Shown here: one piece after another, positions 32,919 through 40,552 of the stretch
Numbering within the stretch: the stretch's first letter is position 1
How the letters are laid out: each line of letters starts with the position of its first letter
Origin: Bacteroidales bacterium
GTDB lineage: Bacteria > Bacteroidota > Bacteroidia > Bacteroidales > P3
DNA length: 41,837 nt
Direction: 5' to 3'
NCBI GenBank assembly: GCA_017480245.1
Contig: JAFVBA010000009.1
Location: forward strand, 1-41,837
Translations under genes and position numbers: made by a program
Notes under the pieces: model-generated
What the model saw: the letters and a program-made list of their open reading frames with translations, nothing else
The model's database searches: none
Told to the model about the DNA's origin: nothing

Positions 32919-35558
32919 TTATTTTTTAAGCAGTGATTTGATTTTATTCAATTCGTTAAGTGCTTCAATCGGAGTAAGATTGTCTATATTCAAGTGCAAT
33001 AAATCTTCTTTGATTTGCAATAAAACAGGGTCATCAAGTTGAATGAAACTTGTTTGGAATGACATCTGCGCAGTTTTCTTTGCTTCTTTCTCTTCTTTGA
33101 GGCGTTTCTTGCTTGTGTTTTCGCCCTCGTCAATACCCAATTGCAATGAATCCGAGCGTTTTTCCTCTAACGAAACAAGCATATCGTCAGCCGTTTTCAA
33201 AACTTCTTTAGGTATTCCCGCCAAGCGTGCAACGTGCAAACCGAAACTTTGAGATGAACCGCCTTTTGCAATAGTACGCAAAAAGATTATTCTGCTTCCC
33301 AATTCCTTTACTGCAATGTGATAATTCTTTATACGATTGAAATGTTTTTCCATTGCAATCAATTCGTGGTAATGCGTTGCGAACAGTACCTTTGCCCTGT
33401 TCTTGTTGTCGTGAAGGTAAGAAGCAATAGCCCAAGCGATACTTACGCCGTCGTATGTAGATGTTCCTCTTCCGATTTCGTCCAACAAGACAAGTGAATG
33501 CGGGGAAAGATTGTTAAGAATTGATGCCGTTTCGTTCATTTCAACCATAAAGGTACTTTCTCCCGATGCTATGTTGTCCGATGCTCCTACGCGTGTGAAG
33601 ATTTTATCAACTATGCCTATCTCTGCACGTTTTGCAGGCACGTAACTTCCCATCTGGGCAAGGATTACTATCAACGCCGTCTGCCTTAGGTAAGCGCTTT
33701 TACCGGACATATTAGGCCCTGTGATAATTACTATCTGCTGTGTGGTAGTATCCAAATATACATCATTGGCAATATATTCCGTACCGACAGGGAGCATTTT
33801 CTCTATAACAGGGTGGCGTCCTTTGGAAATATGAAGTATATCCGTTTCCAAAATTTGCGGACGTGTGTAGTTGTTTTCCAATGCCACCAATGCAAATGAC
33901 AGTATGCAGTCAATATATGCAACACTCTGCGCCGTGATTTGCAGTTTGGAAATATAAGGAACGAATTTCAACAGAATTTCGTTATATAATGACGATTCCA
34001 AAGAGGAGATATTTTCCTGTGCATTGAGAATTTGTGTTTCTATTTCTTTAAGTTCGGGAGTTATATAGCGCTCGCAATTCGTCAAAGTCTGTTTTCTTTG
34101 CCATGATTGAGGCACTTTGTCTTTGTGAATGTTGGTAACCTCCAAATAATATCCGAAAACATTGTTGAAACCTACCTTAAGGGAAGAAATTCCTGTCATT
34201 TCGGCTTGCTCACTTCGGATTTTCTCCAAAACCTCTTGTGAATTGAATGCAATGTTTCGGTAATAGTCCAACTTCTCATTATACCCCGTTTTGACGGCAT
34301 TACCTTTATTTATATTGTTAGGGGCATTCTCATCAATGGATTGAAGAATAAAATCTTTTAATTCCGAGAAATCCTCAATCAACGGGAATATTTCCGAATT
34401 TTGATTGAAAGACAACAGAACTTCTTTCAGTTTTGCGATGCTGTCAAGTACATCTGCAAAGCGGAAAAGTTCATTGGGTTGAATACGTTTGAAAGATATT
34501 TTACTTATCATTCGCTCCATATCTCCGATATCCGCAATCAACTCCTTTACTTTCTCCCTTTGTTCATCGTTATATACAAACAATCCTACTGTTGTCTGAC
34601 GTCTTTCTATTACAGTCTTATCTTTCAGTGGTAATATCAACCATTGTTTCAATAATCTTGCACCCATATTACTTTGAGTGCGGTTGATAACGTTGTAAAG
34701 CGTGGATTTCTCGCCGCCGTTGGAGTAAATAAGTTCAAGATTGCGGATTGTAAAACTGTCCAACCACACAAAATTGCCGTTATCTATCCTTGAAATATTG
34801 CAAATGTGGGAAAGTTCGGTGTGATTGGTCTCTTTGATATAATAAATTGCAGCACCTGCGGCAATAACAGCCAACGGCATATTTTCAATTCCGAATCCCT
34901 TAAGCGAATTTACGTCAAAAACCTCAGCAAGTATATCATTTGCGAAAGCGGATGTAAAAACCCAGTCGTCATATCCTTTAGTAAGAATAGTATTTCCGAA
35001 TATTGCAAAAAAATCTCTTTCAAACTGTCTTTGCAATACTACTTCCCGTACATTGAAATCTTTTAATAGTTTATCAATATCGCTCTTTTTTCCCTGCGAA
35101 ACCAAAAATTCTCCCGTTGTTATGTCAATAAAAGCGATTCCGTAGTCATCTTTTTGTTTGTGAATGGCGCAAAGATAATTGCTTTGTCCGCCGTCAATAG
35201 CTCCGTCATTGTAAGAAATACCCGGAGTTACGATTTCGCTGACACCTCTTTTGACAATACCTTTTGCAAGTTTCGGGTCTTCAATTTGGTCGCAGATTGC
35301 AACCCTGCGTCCTGCCTTAAGAAATTTGGGAAGATAGGTCTCCAAAGCGTGATGCGGAAATCCGGCCAATCTATCTTGTCCTCCGCCGGCACGTTTTGTA
35401 AGTACAATACCCAAAATCTTGGAGGTATCTTCTGCATCCTGCCCGAAAGTTTCGTAAAAGTCGCCTACTCGGTACAGAAGTATGCAATCAGGATATTTGG
35501 CTTTGAATTCTCCGTATTGTTTCATCAACGGAGTAACGTTATCTGTGTTTTTAGCCAT
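32919..35558 (-). CDS. mutS: DNA mismatch repair protein MutS
   Basis: An 879-residue ATPase that binds base mismatches and starts mismatch repair. The mismatch-reading loop is VGDFYETFG with F34 and E36. The ATPase has Walker A GPNMSGKS and the signature GRGTSTYDG. The full set of MutS domains is present at normal length. It starts 2 bases after the manA stop, so it is translated from the manA mRNA. No mutL is nearby. Confidence 0.97.
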   Translation of the reverse strand: MAKNTDNVTPLMKQYGEFKAKYPDCILLYRVGDFYETFGQDAEDTSKILGIVLTKRAGGGQDRLAGFPHHALETYLPKFLKAGRRVAICDQIEDPKLAKGIVKRGVSEIVTPGISYNDGAIDGGQSNYLCAIHKQKDDYGIAFIDITTGEFLVSQGKKSDIDKLLKDFNVREVVLQRQFERDFFAIFGNTILTKGYDDWVFTSAFANDILAEVFDVNSLKGFGIENMPLAVIAAGAAIYYIKETNHTELSHICNISRIDNGNFVWLDSFTIRNLELIYSNGGEKSTLYNVINRTQSNMGARLLKQWLILPLKDKTVIERRQTTVGLFVYNDEQREKVKELIADIGDMERMISKISFKRIQPNELFRFADVLDSIAKLKEVLLSFNQNSEIFPLIEDFSELKDFILQSIDENAPNNINKGNAVKTGYNEKLDYYRNIAFNSQEVLEKIRSEQAEMTGISSLKVGFNNVFGYYLEVTNIHKDKVPQSWQRKQTLTNCERYITPELKEIETQILNAQENISSLESSLYNEILLKFVPYISKLQITAQSVAYIDCILSFALVALENNYTRPQILETDILHISKGRHPVIEKMLPVGTEYIANDVYLDTTTQQIVIITGPNMSGKSAYLRQTALIVILAQMGSYVPAKRAEIGIVDKIFTRVGASDNIASGESTFMVEMNETASILNNLSPHSLVLLDEIGRGTSTYDGVSIAWAIASYLHDNKNRAKVLFATHYHELIAMEKHFNRIKNYHIAVKELGSRIIFLRTIAKGGSSQSFGLHVARLAGIPKEVLKTADDMLVSLEEKRSDSLQLGIDEGENTSKKRLKEEKEAKKTAQMSFQTSFIQLDDPVLLQIKEDLLHLNIDNLTPIEALNELNKIKSLLKK

Positions 35559-35560
35559 TT

Positions 35561-36550
35561 TTAAAGCACGGTTATTTCCAAAATCTCCATCATCGGCGAA
35601 GGCTCTATTAATGTCTCTTTGGCAATTGCAGGAATCATCAAAATCTCTCCTGCTTTCAACGGAATTTTATCGCCCATACAGGTAACGAATCCGCTGCCTG
35701 CCACACAGAAATACAAATAGAACGTATCGGCATTGCTCAAATCCTTCCTCAATCCTGAAGTCAGAGGAATAAGGTTGGTAACAAAATACGGACTTTCCAC
35801 CAAATTGGTCGTTTCATTCAAATGGTAGTGATAATGACACTTCGCAGTTCCCTCTTGTGCGGATAAATCCATAACTTTCAACCCTTCCTCCAAATGCAAC
35901 TGCCTCGGGTTACCGTTATCATCCACTCTGTCCCAATCATATATACGGAAAGTGGAGTCAGATGACTGCTGAATTTCGGCAAGCAACACTCCCTTACCGA
36001 TAGCATGCACCGTACCGGCAGGAATGTAGTAAAGGTCGCCTTGTTCTGCGTGGTCGTGGTGAAGAATATCCTTTACAGTTTTGTTTCTTGTGCGGTTGAT
36101 AATGTCGGCTTTGGTCTCCTTTTGGTTAAATCCGCAATAAATTTTTGCATCTTCGTCCGCCTGAAGTACATACCACATCTCCGTTTTACCGTTTTGCATA
36201 TCATGCGCCCAAGCATAGTCATCATCGGGATGAACCTGCACCGAAAGATTGTCATTAGCGTCAATAATCTTGATAAGTAATGGAAAATCATCACCGAACC
36301 GGTCAAAATTATTCTCTCCTACCAATTCATCGGCATACATCTCCAAAACCTCTTTCAAAGTACATTCGGCAAGAAAACCGTTTTCCACTACAGTTTCTTC
36401 TCCTTCCACCGCACTTAACACCCATAACTCTCCGAGACGGTTAAGCGGCGAATAATCAATACCGATTAAGTCTCTTACTTTGTTGCCTCCCCAAATCTTG
36501 TCTTTGAACAGGGGCATAAATTTCAAAGGATATAATCCGCGTTCTTCCAT
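35561..36550 (-). CDS. manA: Mannose-6-phosphate isomerase, class I
   Basis: A 329-residue zinc enzyme interconverting mannose-6-phosphate and fructose-6-phosphate. It begins LKFMPLFKDKIWGGNKVRDL. It has the metal motif LSVQVHPDD (about 101-109), with EMWYVL (Glu ligand) and PAGTVHAIGKG (His ligand). The length is typical. A -7 box (36567-36574) lies just upstream, and mutS follows 2 bases after its stop. Repeat E lies upstream of its promoter. Confidence 0.93.
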   Translation of the reverse strand: MEERGLYPLKFMPLFKDKIWGGNKVRDLIGIDYSPLNRLGELWVLSAVEGEETVVENGFLAECTLKEVLEMYADELVGENNFDRFGDDFPLLIKIIDANDNLSVQVHPDDDYAWAHDMQNGKTEMWYVLQADEDAKIYCGFNQKETKADIINRTRNKTVKDILHHDHAEQGDLYYIPAGTVHAIGKGVLLAEIQQSSDSTFRIYDWDRVDDNGNPRQLHLEEGLKVMDLSAQEGTAKCHYHYHLNETTNLVESPYFVTNLIPLTSGLRKDLSNADTFYLYFCVAGSGFVTCMGDKIPLKAGEILMIPAIAKETLIEPSPMMEILEITVL

Positions 36551-36566
36551 ATCTGCTAATTTTTTG

Positions 36567-36574
36567 CAAAATTA
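36567..36574 (-). promoter_or_regulatory. Promoter -7 box of the manA-mutS operon
   Basis: On the minus strand, TAATTTTG (36574 to 36567) fits TAnnTTTG, with TTTA at the -33 position (36597-36594). Transcription would start around 36560, only 10 bases before the manA ATG. Confidence 0.6.
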
Positions 36575-36610
36575 CGAATTTTTAAATTCACTTTAAAATA
36601 ATATCAAAAT

Positions 36611-36686
36611 AAAGTGCCGTTTCAGTAAATTATTTTCAAGAAATATTTTACTCTTTTCAAAAAAGAATTTACTGAAACGGCACTTT
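36611..36686 (-). repeat. 76-bp palindromic repeat, copy E
   Basis: 25 of 26 arm positions pair. The centre is reversed (TATTTTACTCTTTT on the plus strand), with the invariant GAAAAGAGTAAAAT on the minus strand. The arms carry GTTTCAG/CTGAAAC where the others have GAATCAG/CTGATTC, a paired change. It starts 39 bases after the YD-repeat gene stop on the minus strand. Confidence 0.87.
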
Positions 36687-36725
36687 ATTTTTTGCAGATT
36701 TAACAATGTTTTTTCCTTATCTTGA

Positions 36726-37796
36726 TTACTCGTAATATTCTATTGTAATAATCTGTATATATGTATTTTCGGGATATTCATCCGAGATTTGAAGAATACA
36801 ATTTCCTTTTTCGTCATATTCTTCCAATGTTTTGGTTACGTTATTTTCGCTGTCAGTCGTTGTAATTATTCTTTTAGTACCGTAATACTTGATTTCGGAT
36901 TCTTCATCATTCGATTCAGTATGATGCCCCTGCACTCTTACCAATTTATCTCCGTCATAAAAATAGTTTAACAAGTCATGAAAACCTGCTTCAGAATAGA
37001 ACTGAAATTGCAATCTATTAAGAGAATCATATACATAGATATTAGTATCATAAGAAGTAGCGACCTTGATAACATTGTCCCTTTCGTCATATTGAATTAT
37101 GTTTTTTTCATAGTTTTCCCATATCTCGCCGACCATAGCAAACTCCTTACTGTAATGAAATACGGTCGTAACATCAAAATACTTATAAAGATTAAACCTA
37201 TAGTTATTTGTATCTTCACCTCTTAACTCAATACTTGCCGTTTTACGCCCTTGATTGTCATATTTTATGATTTCCCTTGTTTCAAATACAAAAGCAGTAT
37301 CTTTAAATCTGTTCCAAGAAAGGATTTCTTCCGTTTTATCTTCCAAAACATTATATCTGCTGCTTCTTTTATCGGGTCAGAAATTCTCATCTTGAATATC
37401 ATGCTGATAACATATTTGATTGGTATCAAATTTCCACACCTCATAACTATGAATATCCTTTACATCATGACTAAAATCCACGTGCATATCTTTTGAATAC
37501 TTATCAATACGGTATGATTTGATTTTACCTTTTACAGCCGAGGGTACATCATTTCTTTTTATATAAAAACTGTGGTTAAGTTGCAAAAGAGTATCGGGAT
37601 TAGAAGTAGTATAAAAAGTATCCGACTTATCCTCAAACAAAGGTTTCGTATTAAACTGATAATATTTCAAATCTTCAAGATGATACTGCTTTGCTAATTC
37701 AAAAAACGCCAATGTATCAAATTCTTGCGCCGAAACATTACCTGCAAACAGCGCACAGACACAAATTAATTTTATAAATAACTTACTGTTTTTCAT
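36726..37796 (-). pseudogene. Secreted YD-repeat-like protein gene interrupted by one in-frame TGA
   Basis: Read as one frame it gives about 356 residues. It starts with a signal peptide (MKNSKLFIKLICVCALFAGN, cleavage near VSAQ). The remainder has several YD/Rhs-like motifs (IIKYDNQGRKTA, IIQYDERDNVIK, YVYDSLNRLQ, YEYDEKGN-like), as in Bacteroidetes surface proteins of unknown function. A TGA at 37377-37379 cuts it after 139 residues, in a context (ENF*PDKRSS) that fits a former TGG Trp codon. The downstream part has no ATG start, only TTG. Other genes use TGA as stop, so recoding is unlikely. It is a pseudogene, or an assembly error. Confidence 0.7.
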
Positions 37797-37809
37797 ATCT
37801 ATTAAAATT

Positions 37810-38304
37810 TTATTTGATTATCTTTTGGTAAGCAAGTCTTTCGTTGCCGTTAAGTAAGTAAATTATGCCGCAATATGTGAATCCGTTTTTCTCCAACAAG
37901 TGTTGCATAATGTGATTGTCGCGATGGGTATCTACTTTTATATTATCCGTAAATTGAAAGCAATATTGCAGTATTTCTTCCAACACTCCTTTATACTGAG
38001 ATAACTTTCCTGCGCGGTGAATAACGCAATAATCCTTGTCATTATCCAACCAATTGCCGTCAAATATCCTTTTGTAAGTGATATCCGGTCCTTTCAGGAA
38101 AGTAAATACCGCAACAGGCTTATTATTCAGTGAAACCAAGTAATGATTACCGCTGTTTATATCATCCATTATCGTTTTACGGTCGGGATAACCACAAGTC
38201 CATTGATTATTATTGCCTGACTGCCGCATAATACTGCGCCCTGCATCAATAATCTGCATAATTGCCTCAATATCTTCCGCTCTTGAATGCCTTATATTAT
38301 ACAT
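37810..38304 (-). CDS. GNAT-family N-acetyltransferase
   Basis: 164 residues from ATG 38304 (MYNIRHSRAEDIEAIM, the usual GNAT beginning). An in-frame start 16 codons upstream is less likely. Beta-strand PVAVFTFLKG, KVDTHRDNHIMQHLLEKNGF (acetyl-CoA pyrophosphate loop/helix) and a C-terminal strand identify the fold. The substrate is unknown. It precedes the broken YD gene by 13 bases, so both lie in one transcript. Confidence 0.82.
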   Translation of the reverse strand: MYNIRHSRAEDIEAIMQIIDAGRSIMRQSGNNNQWTCGYPDRKTIMDDINSGNHYLVSLNNKPVAVFTFLKGPDITYKRIFDGNWLDNDKDYCVIHRAGKLSQYKGVLEEILQYCFQFTDNIKVDTHRDNHIMQHLLEKNGFTYCGIIYLLNGNERLAYQKIIK

Positions 38305-38341
38305 CGGTATCTTTATTTTTAATTTTACCGTCTTTATTTTG

Positions 38342-38349
38342 CAAAAATA
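38342..38349 (-). promoter_or_regulatory. Promoter -7 box of the GNAT gene
   Basis: On the minus strand, TATTTTTG (38349 to 38342) fits TAnnTTTG. No clear -33 TTTG was found: that position lies at the edge of the palindrome 38369-38465. Confidence 0.5.
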
Positions 38350-38368
38350 CAAATTCTTTTGGCACTTT

Positions 38369-38465
38369 AATTTTGAAAAACCTATGTATTTCGTTCAAAA
38401 AACCTATGTTTTTGAATTAAAAAACCATGGTTTTTTTGCTAAAAAAACATAGGTTTTTCAAAATT
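38369..38465. repeat. 97-bp palindrome with 22-bp internal tandem units
   Basis: Perfect 18-base inverted arms (AATTTTGAAAAACCTATG and its complement CATAGGTTTTTCAAAATT). Inside, an AAAAACCTATG-type unit recurs every 22 bases: CCTATG at 38381 and 38403, CCATGG at 38425, then CATAGG at 38448 inverted. GGCACTTTAAT just outside (38361-38371) echoes the end of the 76-bp family. It lies between the diverging GNAT and methyltransferase genes. Confidence 0.75.
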
Positions 38466-38530
38466 ATTTCTTGATAATAATTCAAATAAATGCGATTTTG
38501 ATTTTATTAATCCATATTTCCCTGCCGTGT

Positions 38531-38561
38531 TTTGCCAATTAGAAAACATTTCGTAACTTTG
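38531..38561 (+). promoter_or_regulatory. Promoter of the structured RNA and accessory island
   Basis: TTTG (38531-38534), 19 bases, TAACTTTG (38554-38561). It matches the phylum consensus exactly. No gene starts near it: the first coding sequence is 277 bases downstream, after strongly structured sequence. It therefore drives a non-coding RNA or a very long leader. Confidence 0.85.
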
Positions 38562-38567
38562 CAACCA

Positions 38568-38805
38568 ATCCGATAATGGTGTCGGAGAAATAACGTAGCA
38601 TAAACTATTATTTCGCAGTCAAAATAAGCCTAGCAAACTAATTTTGTAAGTCGGAATAAGGCAGTTAAGTTAGGTTAATAATGAAAAATAAAACACTATT
38701 TTAAGATTGCACCTTTGGGTGTGAGTTCTTGGAGTGTTTAGGTTTTCATTTGCTAGGCTTAACCTTGACTGCGACAAAAAGAAGTTGCACCTCTTTTATT
38801 TTATT
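38568..38805 (+). ncRNA. Structured RNA candidate, about 235 nt (6S-like RNA or methylase leader)
   Basis: After a strong promoter, the sequence folds into a long closing helix. CGCAGTCAA (38614-38622) pairs with TTGACTGCG (38765-38773), and TAAGCCTAGCAAA (38625-38637) pairs with TTTGCTAGGCTTA (38749-38761), all positions matching. Smaller hairpins lie at 38571-38585 (TCCGA/TCGGA), 38586-38614 (GAAATAA/TTATTTC) and 38708-38722 (CACC/GGTG). A weak terminator-like AAAAGA/TCTTTT pair ends near 38805. Length, promoter and long-rod shape recall the Bacteroidales 6S-like RNA, but the sequence match is not established. A 7-codon ORF (MKNKTLF) lies in the loop. Confidence 0.55.
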
Positions 38806-38812
38806 CCTTATG

Positions 38813-38844
38813 TGATTGATAGTTATGCATAAAATTATCAATCA
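38813..38844 (+). promoter_or_regulatory. 9-bp inverted repeat abutting the methyltransferase start
   Basis: TGATTGATA (38813-38821) and TATCAATCA (38836-38844) pair perfectly over 9 bases with a 14-base loop. The right arm ends on the base before the ATG at 38845. It could be an operator or an mRNA hairpin that masks the start region. Confidence 0.65.
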
Positions 38845-39828
38845 ATGGCAGGAAATGAAAATTTGCATAGAGCAAACAGACAAAAGAAAGACGAATTCTA
38901 TACTCAATTAGCAGATATTGAGAATGAATTAAAACATTACAAGGAACATTTCAGAGGAAAAACCATATTGTGTAATTGCGATGATCCAAGGGTAAGTAAT
39001 TTCTTTAAGTACTTTTCACTTAATTTTGAATTGTTCGGGCTTAAGAAATTAATTACAACTTGTTATAAAAATCAAGATATGGACTTATTTTCCACCAATT
39101 CATCAGAACGTGCTATTTATTTGGAATATGAAGGCGATAAAAACGGAAATCGCATGCCGGATATTGAAGAAATCGGAGTTAAATACCTAAAAGGAGACGG
39201 AGATTTCAGAAGTCAGGAATGTATTGAGTTGCTAAAACAAGCCGATATTGTGATAACAAATCCTCCGTTCTCGTTATTTAGGGAATATATAGCCCAATTA
39301 ATGCAATACAATAAGAAATTCATTATTGTAGGTCATCAAAACGCTTTGACTTATAGGGAAGTCTTTCCGTTGATTAAAGAAAACAAGATATGGTTAGGTT
39401 ATGGTTTCAAGGGTGGAGCGGCACATTTTATAAATAATTCTTATGAAGATTATGCCACATCATCAAATCATAAAGAAGGAATGATAAGAGTATCCGGTGT
39501 TGTGTGGTTTACTAATCTTGATATCTTGAAACGACACGAGGAATTGATACTTTATAAAAAATATACGCCCGAAGAATATCCGAAATATGACAATTATGAC
39601 GCTATAAACGTGGATAAAACAGACGAAATACCGATGGATTACGACGGAGTTATGGGGGTGCCTATTACCTTTATGGATAAATACAACCCTGAGCAGTTTG
39701 AAATTATTGACGGCATAGGACGTTACAGTATGCTGACAGGTCCTACTCCTGAAACCGTAGGAAAATATCTTACAAAGATTAACGGCAAACCTAAATATGC
39801 ACGAGTGATTATCCGAAAGCGAAAATAA
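38845..39828 (+). CDS. Adenine-specific DNA methyltransferase, M.EcoRI family
   Basis: A 327-residue DNA N6-adenine methyltransferase very close to M.EcoRI in sequence pattern and length: KKDEFYTQLADIENELKHY (14-32), CNCDDPRVSNFFKYF (43-57), KGDGDFRS (116-123), NPPFSLFREY (139-148) and PKYDNYDAINVDKT further on. By family it should protect a GAATTC-like site; the recognition sequence is inferred. No EcoRI-type endonuclease lies beside it. Downstream are a MntA/HepT pair and a DUF262-HNH protein. The start is fixed by the ATG just after the inverted repeat 38813-38844. Confidence 0.88.
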   Translation: MAGNENLHRANRQKKDEFYTQLADIENELKHYKEHFRGKTILCNCDDPRVSNFFKYFSLNFELFGLKKLITTCYKNQDMDLFSTNSSERAIYLEYEGDKNGNRMPDIEEIGVKYLKGDGDFRSQECIELLKQADIVITNPPFSLFREYIAQLMQYNKKFIIVGHQNALTYREVFPLIKENKIWLGYGFKGGAAHFINNSYEDYATSSNHKEGMIRVSGVVWFTNLDILKRHEELILYKKYTPEEYPKYDNYDAINVDKTDEIPMDYDGVMGVPITFMDKYNPEQFEIIDGIGRYSMLTGPTPETVGKYLTKINGKPKYARVIIRKRK

Positions 39829-39863
39829 TAAACTGAAATTCAATATATCTTAAATAAAATTAG

Positions 39864-39871
39864 TATTTTTG
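39864..39871 (+). promoter_or_regulatory. Promoter -7 box of the MntA/HepT genes
   Basis: TATTTTTG fits TAnnTTTG, 24 bases before the MntA ATG. No TTTG was found at the -33 position. It suggests that the toxin-antitoxin genes can be transcribed apart from the methylase. Confidence 0.5.
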
Positions 39872-39895
39872 CAGAAAAATTAAGAAGAAAAGGAT

Positions 39896-40195
39896 ATGAT
39901 AGCGATAGAGAAAAATATAGATGCAATAAAAACATTATGCAATAGGTACAATGTTGCATCGTTGGATGTTTTCGGTTCGGTACTAACCGATAAATTCAAC
40001 TCCGATAGCGATATTGATTTTCTCGTACGGTTTAAAACAATTCCCATAGAAGATTATGCCGATAATTATTTTGCTTTACAATCCGCACTATCTAAACTAT
40101 TGACACGGGAAATTGATTTGGTGGAATTGAAATCTATCCGCAATCCAGTTTTTCTTGATAACGTTGAACGCACAAAAGTAAAAATCTATGGATGA
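39896..40195 (+). CDS. mntA: Minimal nucleotidyltransferase, MntA-type antitoxin
   Basis: A 99-residue MNT-family nucleotidyltransferase. The active site motif GSVLTDKFNSDSDID gives G27, S28, D39 and D41 (GSx10DxD), with a third carboxylate at D74 (EIDLVEL). In type VII systems, MntA adds AMP to its HEPN partner and silences it. Here the partner gene overlaps its 3' end by 8 bases, the usual order. A -7 box lies 24 bases upstream. Confidence 0.88.
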   Translation: MIAIEKNIDAIKTLCNRYNVASLDVFGSVLTDKFNSDSDIDFLVRFKTIPIEDYADNYFALQSALSKLLTREIDLVELKSIRNPVFLDNVERTKVKIYG

Positions 40196-40526
40196 ATACT
40201 CAAAAAAATATTTAATTGACGTTTTAAATGCATGTAAAGAGACAGAAAGTTTCTTTAATGGTGAAAAAATCTTTACGGATTTAGAGAAAGACATAATGAA
40301 ACAACGTGCAGTTGAAAGGAATGTTGAAATTATGGGCGAGGCTATTACACATCTTTTAAAGAATAACCCTGACATTATCCTTAATAATGCAAAAGCTGTA
40401 ATCAATACACGTAACAGAGTTATTCATGGCTATGATAGTGTAACGCCAGAGTTTCTTTGGAGTTTAGTTATAAAACATATTCCGCAACTGCATAAAGATG
40501 TTTTATCATTATTACAAAATGATTGA
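40188..40526 (+). CDS. hepT: HEPN-family toxin HepT (DUF86)
   Basis: A 112-residue all-helical HEPN ribonuclease. The full toxin motif Rx4HxY is present: R75, H80 and Y82 (RNRVIHGY), where the tyrosine is the AMP-acceptor in known MntA/HepT pairs. The ATG overlaps the mntA end. It probably cleaves RNA when freed from MntA. It lies inside a restriction-like island, a common setting for this pair. Confidence 0.88.
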   Translation: MDEYSKKYLIDVLNACKETESFFNGEKIFTDLEKDIMKQRAVERNVEIMGEAITHLLKNNPDIILNNAKAVINTRNRVIHGYDSVTPEFLWSLVIKHIPQLHKDVLSLLQND

Positions 40527-40552
40527 CACATATTAGAAATAACAAATTTTAT

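Noticed and set aside
4151-36686. CRISPR array
   Set aside because: The five repeats are many kilobases apart and palindromic, with no spacers and no cas genes.
36726-37346. Separate gene for the second half of the YD-repeat protein
   Set aside because: It has no ATG, starts only at TTG within continuous coding sequence and shares the frame of the upstream part.
37377-37379. TGA read as an amino acid (recoding)
   Set aside because: Other genes here, such as the HAD phosphatase and hepT, end with TGA, and no SECIS-like or recoding context was seen.
38369-38465. Short CRISPR-like array with 22-bp period
   Set aside because: Units are AT-rich and largely degenerate, the last one is inverted, spacers are not distinct and no cas gene is near.
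38568-38805. Retron msr-msd RNA
   Set aside because: A closing inverted repeat is present but no reverse transcriptase gene lies in the island.
38568-38805. tmRNA or RNase P RNA
   Set aside because: No tRNA-like acceptor/T-loop sequence, tag ORF of the tmRNA type or conserved RNase P core could be found.
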